From DT-110 sp964342305 (GTDB lineage: Bacteria > Bacteroidota > Bacteroidia > Chitinophagales > Saprospiraceae), in NCBI GenBank assembly GCA_964342305.1, contig CAYFGK010000011.1:17726-81725 (forward strand): a stretch of 64,000 bases of DNA, written 5' to 3'. The notes beneath the pieces are model-generated. The model saw only the letters and a list, made by a program, of their open reading frames with translations, did not search any database and was not told where the DNA came from. Both the position numbers and the translations under genes were made by a program. Positions 1 through 6,879 of the stretch are shown here, one piece after another (positions within the stretch are counted from its first letter, which is position 1; every line of letters starts with the position of its first letter).

Positions 1-864
1 GCCAACAGTACCTTTCGGTACGCACAGGTGATCAATGAGGCCTACGAACGAGCCACCAACGAGGTGCAGTACAGCAGCAGCCTGGGTCGTCAATTTGCGC
101 TTATCGCCCGCATGATCAAAGGGGGCCTGTCGACCCGCCTGTACATGGTGACCCTCGATGGATTCGATACACACGCGGGCCAGAACAACATCCACCCCCG
201 CCTGATGCGGGAACTCAGCCAGGGCGTTTCCGATTTTTATCAAGACCTTTCCACCGCCCAGGCGGATACGAACGTGCTGTGTATGTCGATCAGTGAATTC
301 GGACGACGGATCGAGCAGAACGCCTCCCAGGGAACCGACCACGGGGCAGCCTCCCCCATGCTGCTATTCGGTGACGGCCTGAATGGGAATGGTTTAGTAG
401 GGCAAGGCCCCGACCTCACCGATCTCGACCCGATTGGCAACCTGCCCTACGAAACGGATTTCCGCTCGGTCTACAGCACCATTCTCGAGAATTGGTTGTG
501 CCTGGCCCCCGCATCAGTCGATCAGATCATGGGACAGTCGTTCAACCGCATTCCCGAGCTTGGCCTGGCCTGCCAGGCTACTTCCAGTACCAACCGCAAT
601 CGAGTCGCCCCCCTGGAACATCAGCTCCTCCAAAACGGTGATCAGATCACCCTCCGCTACTACCTGCCCGTAGGCAGCCGGGTGCGATCCGAATTACTCG
701 ATATGAGTGGTCGCCGCCTGCAGGACCTATCACCCGGCTGGCAAACGCCCGGCTGGCACGACCTGCAACTCAATCTGCGCCAGTACCGACTGGCCGGAGC
801 CATGTATTTGTTGCGAATACAAGCGGGACAAAGAGCGTTGGTGAAGAAGATTGTGGTTCGGTAA
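1..864 (+). CDS. DUF1501 family secreted protein, 3' part, with T9SS C-terminal domain
   Basis: The reading frame is open from the first base of the window, so the true start lies upstream; the first in-frame Met at 28 is internal. The visible part carries the DUF1501 core (MVTLDGFDTHAGQ, then SEFGRRIEQN and the TDHGAASPMLLFG segment), a family of sulfatase/phosphatase-fold proteins that are normally exported. After about residue 200 (counting from the Met at 28) it changes to a beta-rich tail with the pattern LDMSGRRLQDL, LAGAMYLLRI and a basic end (KKIVVR). That is a type A T9SS sorting domain, which in Bacteroidota directs a protein through the outer membrane and is then removed. DUF1501 genes usually pair with a DUF1800 gene upstream; that part is outside the window. 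The family is secure; the enzymatic role is unknown. Confidence 0.88.
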   Translation, partial: ANSTFRYAQVINEAYERATNEVQYSSSLGRQFALIARMIKGGLSTRLYMVTLDGFDTHAGQNNIHPRLMRELSQGVSDFYQDLSTAQADTNVLCMSISEFGRRIEQNASQGTDHGAASPMLLFGDGLNGNGLVGQGPDLTDLDPIGNLPYETDFRSVYSTILENWLCLAPASVDQIMGQSFNRIPELGLACQATSSTNRNRVAPLEHQLLQNGDQITLRYYLPVGSRVRSELLDMSGRRLQDLSPGWQTPGWHDLQLNLRQYRLAGAMYLLRIQAGQRALVKKIVVR

Positions 865-888
865 AAATCCCCCCCCTCAGTCACGATT

Positions 889-942
889 CTCTATAAACAA
901 CCTCGTATATGACGAAATCCCTAAATTGAGCATTGAGCATTG
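889..942 (+). repeat. ~54-bp intergenic repeat, copy 1
   Basis: The stretch with CTCTATAAACA, then TATGACGAAATCCCTAAATT and two GAGCATT units, matches the reverse complement of 12249-12310 almost base for base. It ends in a 7-bp-period repeat (ATTGAGC units, 925-942). It lies in the 5' leader of trpF. Confidence 0.75.
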
Positions 943-977
943 CCGTACATCCTACTACCCAATACCCTCTACCAACT

Positions 978-1628
978 ATGCGAACCCGAGTCAAAATATG
1001 CTGCATCTCCTCCCGGGAAGAAGCCGAATTAGCCATCCGGATGGGAGCCGATGCCCTGGGTCTGGTCGGTCACATGCCAAGTGGCCCCGGAGTGATCGAT
1101 GATGCCCTCATCCGGTCCATTGCCGGTTCGGTACCGCCACCCACGGGTACTTTTCTGCTGACCAGCGAGACAACTTTTACGGATATACTCACCCATTACG
1201 ATCGGGTCCATACTAATACCCTGCAGTTGGTGGATGCAGTGGATGCCGACACCTACCGCCGGCTCCGCGAGGCGCGCCCCCACCTCAAGATCGTCCAGGT
1301 TATCCACGTGCAGGACGAATCCAATATTGAAGAGGCCATTGAAATCTCCGACGACGTAGATGCCCTTTTATTGGATAGTGGCAACCCACATGCAGCGACC
1401 AAAATATTGGGTGGCACCGGTAACACCCACGATTGGTCACTGAGTCGCCGGATCGTGGAGGCTGTCGACTGTCCGGTATTCCTGGCCGGAGGCCTGCGGG
1501 CCGAGAATGTTCGCGAGGCCATGGAGACCGTTCAACCCTTCGGACTGGATCTGTGCAGTGGCGTACGCACGAATGGACGCCTGGATCCCAGGAAGCTGGA
1601 AACGTTCATGGAAGCAGTTCATTTGTAA
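978..1628 (+). CDS. trpF: phosphoribosylanthranilate isomerase (TrpF-like)
   Basis: Predicted (beta/alpha)8-barrel isomerase of tryptophan synthesis, converting phosphoribosylanthranilate to CdRP. The start RVKICC fits the family KICG motif with the catalytic Cys. LLLDS supplies the expected Asp. LGGTGNTHDW and FLAGGL match the phosphate-binding loops, and DLCSGVRTNG matches the C-terminal DVSSGVE-type motif. I chose the ATG at 978 because an upstream in-frame GTG at 933 would add 15 residues of repeat-encoded sequence. The length (216 aa) is normal. No other trp gene is nearby, and the second half of the KICG motif (GI replaced by CI) and the region after GLVGH depart from consensus, so an altered substrate is possible. 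Confidence 0.85.
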   Translation: MRTRVKICCISSREEAELAIRMGADALGLVGHMPSGPGVIDDALIRSIAGSVPPPTGTFLLTSETTFTDILTHYDRVHTNTLQLVDAVDADTYRRLREARPHLKIVQVIHVQDESNIEEAIEISDDVDALLLDSGNPHAATKILGGTGNTHDWSLSRRIVEAVDCPVFLAGGLRAENVREAMETVQPFGLDLCSGVRTNGRLDPRKLETFMEAVHL

Positions 1629-1654
1629 TTTTTAGTGCCTAATTTTTAATTGGT
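1627..1654 (+). repeat. 7-bp-period repeat (AATTTTT family)
   Basis: Four heptads in register, AATTTTT-AGTGCCT-AATTTTT-AATTGGT, start inside the trpF stop codon. The same family, also in heptad register, abuts the start codon of the mobA fusion gene at 8026-8060. Confidence 0.7.
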
Positions 1655-1705
1655 AAGTACAGTGTATTGGATAATAGGCAGTTGGATTATTTCGTGAGAC
1701 TTATA

Positions 1706-1784
1706 CCTCTCCTGTCTCTCCTGTCTCTCCTGTCTCTCCTGTCTCTCCTGTCTCTTCCGTCTCTTCCGTCTCTTCCGTCTCTTC
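1706..1784 (+). repeat. 9-bp tandem repeat (CCTGTCTCT / TCTTCCGTC)
   Basis: About eight copies of a 9-bp pyrimidine-rich unit, first with CCTGTCTCT, then drifting to TTCCGTCTC. The purine/pyrimidine strand bias is nearly complete. It lies between trpF and the M20 peptidase and can be translated as a Leu-Ser-Leu repeat, but no credible gene is present. Confidence 0.85.
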
Positions 1785-1857
1785 ATGATCACAGCGTCAG
1801 CAAGAGTAGGGGTAGAACTAAAGCATCGGAGAGCAGAGAAAAAGACCCCGCCGGACC

Positions 1858-1892
1858 GTAATCCGTGGGCCGTGAGGCGTTAGCCGTTTTCC
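1858..1892 (+). repeat. 7-bp-period repeat (GTGAGCC family)
   Basis: Five heptads in register: GTAATCC, GTGGGCC, GTGAGGC, GTTAGCC, GTTTTCC. It belongs to the same sequence family as the repeats near 12428, 20738, 20946 and 24364. Confidence 0.65.
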
Positions 1893-1898
1893 TGGTTA

Positions 1899-1913
1899 GC
1901 CTTTCGGCAAAAA
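1899..1913 (-). repeat. T-tract mini-hairpin motif (GCC-GAAA-GGC)
   Basis: Read on the minus strand this is TTTTTGCCGAAAGGC: a T-run followed by a 3-bp stem and a GAAA loop. It is one of about 20 related sites in the window. Confidence 0.75.
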
Positions 1914-1947
1914 TGGTATTTTGGTTCGATTGAAAAAATCCGATCCT

Positions 1948-3459
1948 ATGCACCAACGATACCTCATTCTATTTCTTTTTTGCCTGCCAGGTTATTCCGG
2001 AGTTGCCCAACTACCCTCCGACGCCATTCTGGAGCGCCATACCCGTAACTCCCTCCAGGAGTTTTACGACTTTCTGTCACTGCCCAACGATGCCAATATC
2101 CCCGAGCAGCTGGAACCCAATATTCAGTGGGTATCCAACGCCTTCGAACAACGTGGTTTTACCATCACCCGCTTGCCTACGGAAGGTCTGGACCTGGTGC
2201 TGGCCGAACAATACTTTCCCGGTGCCGAAAAAACAGTCCTTTTCTACGTGCAGGTCGACGGGCAGCCCGTCGATCCCGGTGCCTGGAACCAGGCGACCCC
2301 GTTTACGCCCACCCTCAAAGCTATGCAGGAGGATGGCTCATTCGAGTCCATTCCCTGGGACCGTATTAAGGGAGAGATCGACCCCATGTGGCGCATTTAC
2401 GCACGTTCTGCATCCGATGCTAAAGGACCGATCAATATGTTTCTGGCAGCCCTCGATGCCATGCGGGAGGCCGGACTATCCCCCAATTACCACATCAAGG
2501 TGATTATGGATAACGAAGAGGAACTCGGTTCGCCAAATCTGCCGGCAGCGGTAGAGGTACACCGCGAAGCCCTGGCCGCCGACCGGCTGGTAATTCTCGA
2601 TGGCCCCATGCACGTCACCAACCGTCCGACACTGGCCTTTGGTGCCCGCGGCATTGCTACTGTTCGCATCACCACCTACGGACCAAGAGTACCCCAGCAC
2701 AGCGGACATTACGGAAATTATGCCCCCAACCCCGCCATGCGACTGGCCCAATTGCTGGCCAGCATGAAGGATGCTGATGGACTGGTGATCATCCCCGGTT
2801 TTTACGACGGGATCACCTTATCGGATGAGGTCCGGGAAGTACTGGCTTCGGTACCCGATGATGAGGATTACATTCAGCAAAAACTTGGCATCGCTGAGCC
2901 CGAAAAGGTGGGAAGAAATCTGCAGGAAGCCATTCAGTATCCCTCGCTAAATGTCCGCGGGATGTCGTCGGGCTGGGTGGGCAGTAAGGTGCGGACCATT
3001 ATTCCGGCCGCGGCCGTCGCCAACCTGGATGTACGTCTGGTGAAGGAAAGTGATCCGGAACGCCTCATCCGCCTGATCCGCGAACATATCGAAGGGCAGG
3101 GATACCACATCCTGGAAACAGAACCTACCGAAGAAGAACGGAAGGAATACCCACGCCTGGTCTCCATGTCGAGCAATATTGCCTACCAGGCCTTCCGCAC
3201 CGATCTGGACACACCCATCGGGCAGTGGCTGAGCCGGGCATTGGAAGCGGCCCATGGCGAAACGCCCGTCAAGATCAGGACTCACGGCGGATCCGTACCC
3301 ATTTCTCCTTTTGTAAACACACTGGATGTCCCGGCGGTGTTGGTACCAGTCGTAAATCCTGACAACAATCAGCACAGTCCCAACGAAAATGTGCGTCTGC
3401 GTGAGTATTTTTTGGGCGTTAAAACGATTGCCGGTATTTTGGCAGAAAAGATAGATTAG
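1948..3459 (+). CDS. secreted M20 family metallopeptidase
   Basis: Exported di-zinc peptidase of the M20/M25/M40 superfamily, probably a dipeptidase or carboxypeptidase in the periplasm. A signal peptide (MHQRYLILFLFCLPGYSGVA|Q) supports the ATG at 1948 over an in-frame TTG at 1921. Visible motifs are Asp in VDGQPVDP, SDAKGP (bridging Asp), EEELGS (catalytic and metal Glu), GHYGNYAPNP in the dimerisation region, and the terminal metal His in QHSPNEN. The usual first metal ligand His of GHYDVQP is Gln here (VQVDGQP, residue 102), which may change metal binding or activity. The gene is followed after 1 bp by a second M20 gene, so the two are probably cotranscribed. Confidence 0.88.
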   Translation: MHQRYLILFLFCLPGYSGVAQLPSDAILERHTRNSLQEFYDFLSLPNDANIPEQLEPNIQWVSNAFEQRGFTITRLPTEGLDLVLAEQYFPGAEKTVLFYVQVDGQPVDPGAWNQATPFTPTLKAMQEDGSFESIPWDRIKGEIDPMWRIYARSASDAKGPINMFLAALDAMREAGLSPNYHIKVIMDNEEELGSPNLPAAVEVHREALAADRLVILDGPMHVTNRPTLAFGARGIATVRITTYGPRVPQHSGHYGNYAPNPAMRLAQLLASMKDADGLVIIPGFYDGITLSDEVREVLASVPDDEDYIQQKLGIAEPEKVGRNLQEAIQYPSLNVRGMSSGWVGSKVRTIIPAAAVANLDVRLVKESDPERLIRLIREHIEGQGYHILETEPTEEERKEYPRLVSMSSNIAYQAFRTDLDTPIGQWLSRALEAAHGETPVKIRTHGGSVPISPFVNTLDVPAVLVPVVNPDNNQHSPNENVRLREYFLGVKTIAGILAEKID

Positions 3460-3460
3460 T

Positions 3461-4930
3461 ATGAATAAACTATGTAAAGACGCGATGCATCGCGTCGCCG
3501 CCCTTACAGCCCTGATGGCCACTGTAATCTCTCCGCTATTTGCCCAAACGGCCCCCAAGGCCCAAAAGAAGGCCGTAATGGAATGGGTGGATGAACACCA
3601 GGCCTCTTTTTCGGAAGTAGCCCAGAACATCTGGGAATGGGCAGAGCTCGGATATCAGGAAGAAAAAAGCTCAGGACTTTTACAGCAAACCTTACGTGAC
3701 GCAGGCTTTTCAATTGAAACGGGGATTGCCGACATCCCCACCGCTTTCGTAGCCAGTTACGGTTCCGGTAAACCTGTGATCGGTATGATGGCCGAATTTG
3801 ATGCGCTGCCGGGAGTGTCCCAGGATGCGGTGCCGGTGCGCCAGGAACGTCCCGACTGCACTGCGGGGCATGCCTGCGGCCACCATTTATTCGGTGCGGG
3901 TTCCTCCGCAGCGGCCATTGCAGTAAAGGAATGGATGGACGAGCACAATGTTTCCGGCACCATCCGCCTGTACGGTACGCCCGCCGAGGAAGGCGGAGCC
4001 GGGAAAGTGTATATGGTTCGGGCCGGCGTGTTCGACGACGTCGATGCCATGCTGCACTGGCACCCCGGCAGCGGCAATTCGGCCGACGCCGGCTCTTCCC
4101 TCGCCAATAAATCGGCCAAATTCCGGTTTTACGGAGCCGCCTCCCACGCCGCCGTAGCTCCCGAACGCGGACGCAGTGCCCTCGACGGTGTAGAAGCCAT
4201 GAACTATATGGTAAACCTGATGCGGGAGCACGTACCTATGGAATCGCGCATTCACTACGTAATTACCAGCGGTGGGGAGGCCCCCAACGTGGTGCCCGAA
4301 TTTGCGGAAGTCTTTTACTACACCCGTCACCCCGAGATGGCCGAAGCGCGTGCCATTTTCGACCGCGTGGTACAGGCGGCCGAAGGTGCAGCTCAGGGTA
4401 CTGGTACACGGCTCGAATACGAGATCATCCACGGAGTATTCAACTTGCTTCCCAACCAGACCCTCGGTGAGCGCATGCACGCCAATCTGAGTATGGTAGG
4501 CGGGGTGGATTATTCCGATGAGGAGGTGGCTTTCGCCAAAAAAATTATGGAAAGCTATCCGGATAAAAAAGTAGCTCCGGAAGATGCGAAGGAAATCGAC
4601 CCCTTCGATGTGCGCGAGCGGGGTGGTGGAGGCTCTACCGATGTGGGCGACGTAAGCTGGGTGGTACCTACCGCCGGTATGCGGGCAGCTACCTGGGTTC
4701 CGGGCACTGCACCCCATAGTTGGCAAGCTGTGGCAGCCGGTGGCATGAGCATCGGGAAAAAAGGGATGGCCGTGGCAGCCAAAACCCTGGCTCTGACCGC
4801 CATGGACCTGTTCGCGAATCCCGAACTTTGTGAGGAAGCCAAAGCAGAATTGAACCGCCGCCGGGGCGAGGATTTCATCTACCAAGCTATGCTAGGCGAC
4901 CGGGAGCCACCATTGGATTACCGGAAGTAA
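3461..4930 (+). CDS. secreted M20D amidohydrolase (AbgB-like)
   Basis: Predicted exported amidohydrolase of subfamily M20D, related to the p-aminobenzoyl-glutamate/N-acyl-amino-acid hydrolases. Key motifs are GMMAEFDALPG, AGHACGHHLFGAG (metal-binding CGHH), TPAEEGGAGK (catalytic Glu pair), HWHPG, and a C-terminal APHSWQ. The signal peptide ends at ...VISPLFAQ. Two starts are possible: ATG 3461 (1 bp after the upstream stop) or ATG 3485. The latter lies inside an 18-bp perfect palindrome, so part of the signal peptide is encoded by a palindromic repeat. The gene forms a two-gene unit with the preceding M20 peptidase; a hairpin follows the stop. Substrate unknown. Confidence 0.88.
   Translation: MNKLCKDAMHRVAALTALMATVISPLFAQTAPKAQKKAVMEWVDEHQASFSEVAQNIWEWAELGYQEEKSSGLLQQTLRDAGFSIETGIADIPTAFVASYGSGKPVIGMMAEFDALPGVSQDAVPVRQERPDCTAGHACGHHLFGAGSSAAAIAVKEWMDEHNVSGTIRLYGTPAEEGGAGKVYMVRAGVFDDVDAMLHWHPGSGNSADAGSSLANKSAKFRFYGAASHAAVAPERGRSALDGVEAMNYMVNLMREHVPMESRIHYVITSGGEAPNVVPEFAEVFYYTRHPEMAEARAIFDRVVQAAEGAAQGTGTRLEYEIIHGVFNLLPNQTLGERMHANLSMVGGVDYSDEEVAFAKKIMESYPDKKVAPEDAKEIDPFDVRERGGGGSTDVGDVSWVVPTAGMRAATWVPGTAPHSWQAVAAGGMSIGKKGMAVAAKTLALTAMDLFANPELCEEAKAELNRRRGEDFIYQAMLGDREPPLDYRK
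3479..3496. repeat. 18-bp perfect palindrome within signal-peptide codons
   Basis: GACGCGATGCATCGCGTC is its own reverse complement and covers codons 7-12 of the M20D gene, including a possible internal ATG start (3485). Confidence 0.9.
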
Positions 4931-4944
4931 AAAACGACATTACC

Positions 4945-4983
4945 CACATCTTGATTGACCGTAAGACCGTCAATCAAGATGTG
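4945..4983. terminator. bidirectional hairpin between convergent genes
   Basis: 15-bp perfect arms (CACATCTTGATTGAC and its complement) around a 9-nt loop, placed between the M20D stop (4930) and the tetR stop (5004). No long T-run follows on the plus strand. A bidirectional terminator is inferred from position. Confidence 0.65.
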
Positions 4984-5003
4984 TGGTGGTTCCATTCCGG
5001 AGT

Positions 5004-5585
5004 TTACGCAATTGCCCGCAAAGCCACCTGAATAGCACCTTCCAAACGGGCGCCGTCCAACTCGACCTTGCCGACTACTTTGAGGCCGTTATACAGGGTG
5101 AATAACAGCATGGCGATCGCCGGCAGATCCTTATCGGAGGATATTTCGCCGCGGTCTACGCCGGTCTGGAGGTAGGTGGTCAGAATATCGAGAAAACCCT
5201 GTTGGTTTTCGTCGGCCATCGCCTTGATCTTTTGATCGTGGGGAGCCAGTTCGGTGACGGTATTAACTACGAAGCAACCTTTGCGGTCAGGATCCGAAAC
5301 GGATTCATCGATTGCCCGTCGAAACAGGGCCTCAAGTCCCGTACGCACATCGGGTTGACTGAACAGGAAGGAGCGCAGCCCTCGCTGATTCGTAGCACGG
5401 TAGTGTAAAATAGCCCGTTCGAAGAGTGTTTCCTTATTTCCGAATGTACTGTACAGGCTGGCGCGGTTGATGCCGAGATGCTCCACTAGGTCCTGCATGG
5501 AGGTAGCGTGATACCCCTTCTTCCAGAAGAGGTCTACCGCTTTTTCCAGTACGTCCTGTTCGTTAAATGCTTTGGTGCGTGGCAT
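5004..5585 (-). CDS. TetR/AcrR family transcriptional regulator
   Basis: 193-residue one-component regulator. The N-terminal helix-turn-helix shows the TetR signature: AVDLFWKKGYHATSMQDLVE, then LGINRASLYSTFGNKETLF. A helical ligand domain follows, with GCFVVNTVTELAPHD. The ATG at 5585 is chosen because upstream codons run through a hairpin cluster. It lies 206 bp downstream of the SDR gene on the same strand. A 14-bp site (5761-5774) lies between the two genes, and two near-identical sites lie upstream of the SDR gene, so it probably represses itself and the SDR. Inducer unknown; an electrophile or xenobiotic is typical for this pairing. Confidence 0.9.
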   Translation of the reverse strand: MPRTKAFNEQDVLEKAVDLFWKKGYHATSMQDLVEHLGINRASLYSTFGNKETLFERAILHYRATNQRGLRSFLFSQPDVRTGLEALFRRAIDESVSDPDRKGCFVVNTVTELAPHDQKIKAMADENQQGFLDILTTYLQTGVDRGEISSDKDLPAIAMLLFTLYNGLKVVGKVELDGARLEGAIQVALRAIA

Positions 5586-5598
5586 GGTACGTTTCTTT

Positions 5599-5616
5599 TT
5601 TTTGCGAAAGCAAAAA
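5599..5616 (+). repeat. T-tract mini-hairpin motif (GC-GAAA-GC) with A-tract
   Basis: A T-run, then GCGAAAGC and AAAAA, so the 2-bp stem can extend through A:T pairs to seven. It sits 14 bp upstream of the tetR start, in its leader. Confidence 0.7.
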
Positions 5617-5624
5617 GGCCGGTG

Positions 5625-5741
5625 TACCGACAACGAAGTGGTTTGGTCTCCCAAACCACTTCGAGTCGAGTATATACTCGCGTGAAAAGGTTGGGCGTGG
5701 CCCAACCTTTTCGAAAGCGGTATAGTTGTATCCGACAACTA
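5625..5741. repeat. cluster of four consecutive hairpins
   Basis: Four inverted repeats follow one another with almost no spacer: 5634-5663 (13-bp arms CGAAGTGGTTTGG, loop TCTC); 5667-5680 (CGAGTATATACTCG); 5685-5711 (12-bp arms AAAAGGTTGGGC, loop GTG); 5723-5741 (7-bp arms TAGTTGT). The first 18 bases (5625-5642, TACCGACAACGAAGTGGT) recur exactly at 18053-18070. The cluster lies in the tetR leader. It may be a repeat element or an RNA structure. Confidence 0.75.
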
Positions 5742-5760
5742 CCGACCTAACGCACAAAAC

Positions 5761-5774
5761 GGAACAAACGTTCC
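5761..5774. promoter_or_regulatory. TetR-type operator candidate, tetR side
   Basis: GGAACAAACGTTCC is a 5+4+5 inverted repeat. It matches two sites upstream of the SDR gene (6564-6577, 6596-6609); shared pattern GGAACRAWCRTTCY. Position upstream of tetR suggests autoregulation. Confidence 0.65.
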
Positions 5775-5791
5775 AATATTTACCAAAAATT

Positions 5792-6550
5792 TTAGCTGGC
5801 CAGGACAGAGTTGATATTCAGCCCACCGTCGATATTAATCTCGCTGCCGGTGATGTACCAGGCATCGTCGGAAGCCAGGAAGGTGACCAGCTTGGCGATA
5901 GCCTCCGGGGTACCGAATTGCTTCAGGGGAACGCGCTCCTGCATGGCGGCGGCAAAGCCGTTAAGCTGCTCTTCGTTCATGCCCGTTTTACTGAAAATAG
6001 GGGTGCTGATCGGACCGGGATTCACGGCGTTCACGCGGATCTTTCGGGGTGCCAGCTCCGTAGCTGCGGTACGGGTAAAGGAATTCAGGGCGGCCTTGCT
6101 GGCAGCGTATACCGATGTATTCGGCATGCCGGTATAGGCATTGATGCTCGACAGATTGATCACGCTGGCGCCCTCGTTCAGGATCGGCAGGAATTTCTCC
6201 AATGTGAATACGGCTCCTTTGAAATTGATGTTCATGGTAGAGTCGAATACCTGTTCGTCGATCTGTCCGATGGGCGCCGGAAAGAAGACTCCGGCGTTGA
6301 TGAAAAGGATGTCCACTCCACCAAACTCGGCCTTGATCTGCTCTGCCAATCGATTCGTATCGGCCAGATTTGACTGGTCGGCTACCAGACCCTTAACCCC
6401 TAATTCCCGGGCGGCTGTTTCCACTTTTTCGGTATTGCGACCGGTGATGATCACCCGGGCTCCCTGCTCAATGAATGATTGGGCCGTGGCATATCCTATA
6501 CCACTGTTTCCTCCGGTAATAACGGCTGTTTTTCCTTGTAAACTACTCAT
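5792..6550 (-). CDS. SDR family NAD(P)-dependent oxidoreductase
   Basis: Classical short-chain dehydrogenase of 252 residues, cytosolic. Motifs are TGGNSGIGYA (nucleotide binding), NAGVF, NLSSINAYTG (catalytic Ser), YAASKAAL (catalytic Tyr and Lys) and VNPGPISTP. The GR after the second beta strand (ITGRN) favours NADP over NAD. Two operator-like sites sit 13-60 bp upstream of the start, which makes it the likely main target of the adjacent TetR protein. Such TetR-SDR pairs often handle reactive carbonyls or xenobiotics; the real substrate cannot be read from sequence. Confidence 0.92.
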   Translation of the reverse strand: MSSLQGKTAVITGGNSGIGYATAQSFIEQGARVIITGRNTEKVETAARELGVKGLVADQSNLADTNRLAEQIKAEFGGVDILFINAGVFFPAPIGQIDEQVFDSTMNINFKGAVFTLEKFLPILNEGASVINLSSINAYTGMPNTSVYAASKAALNSFTRTAATELAPRKIRVNAVNPGPISTPIFSKTGMNEEQLNGFAAAMQERVPLKQFGTPEAIAKLVTFLASDDAWYITGSEINIDGGLNINSVLAS

Positions 6551-6563
6551 GTTAATCTTTTTT

Positions 6564-6609
6564 AGAATGATCGTTCCAAATTAATAATCGACAACAGAAC
6601 GATTGTTCC
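6564..6609. promoter_or_regulatory. pair of TetR-type operators upstream of SDR gene
   Basis: Two 14-bp sites, 6564-6577 and 6596-6609, read on the minus strand as GGAACGATCATTCT and GGAACAATCGTTCT. They match the site at 5761-5774. Their starts are 32 bp apart, about three helical turns, which suits two repressor dimers on one face of the DNA. Confidence 0.7.
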
Positions 6610-6657
6610 AAAACAATAGTTTTAAGCATGTCTATATTTATTGGAAAAAATATCAGC

Positions 6658-6774
6658 CTACCGGAAAAGGATACTGGTGGTGGTTACCTCCGATGCGTAC
6701 ACCATCGTCAGATGATACAAACCTGCCGGCATCTGCCCGCGGTACAAAATGATTTCGCGCCAACCAAAATATCA
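6658..6774 (-). pseudogene. remnant of a T9SS sorting-domain tail
   Basis: In the 329-bp gap between the mobA fusion and the SDR gene, the minus strand between a TGA (6772-6774) and a TAG (6658-6660) reads GWREIILYRGQMPAGLYHL followed by a short hydrophobic strand and ILFR-stop. This is the usual end of a type A T9SS domain (PAGLYxLxx ... basic terminus). No start codon or upstream passenger is present, so it looks like the decayed 3' end of a lost cell-surface protein gene. Only about 37 codons support this. Confidence 0.5.
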
Positions 6775-6879
6775 GTACAGCAAAAAAGAAGGGTATGGGT
6801 CGCATAGAACATAGGTGTTTGTTCTAATATACACCCAAATATTCAATACAGATCTACCGAGGTCCGAATCCGTTTCTGA

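Noticed and set aside
1667..1861. 64-codon ORF rich in Leu-Ser repeats
   Set aside because: It is the 9-bp repeat read in frame; no start context and no coding character outside the repeat.
6804..6825. AGAAC-N10-GTTCT dyad near the SDR upstream region as a fourth TetR site
   Set aside because: The spacer is 10 bp and not 4, and flanking bases do not fit GGAACRAWCRTTCY.
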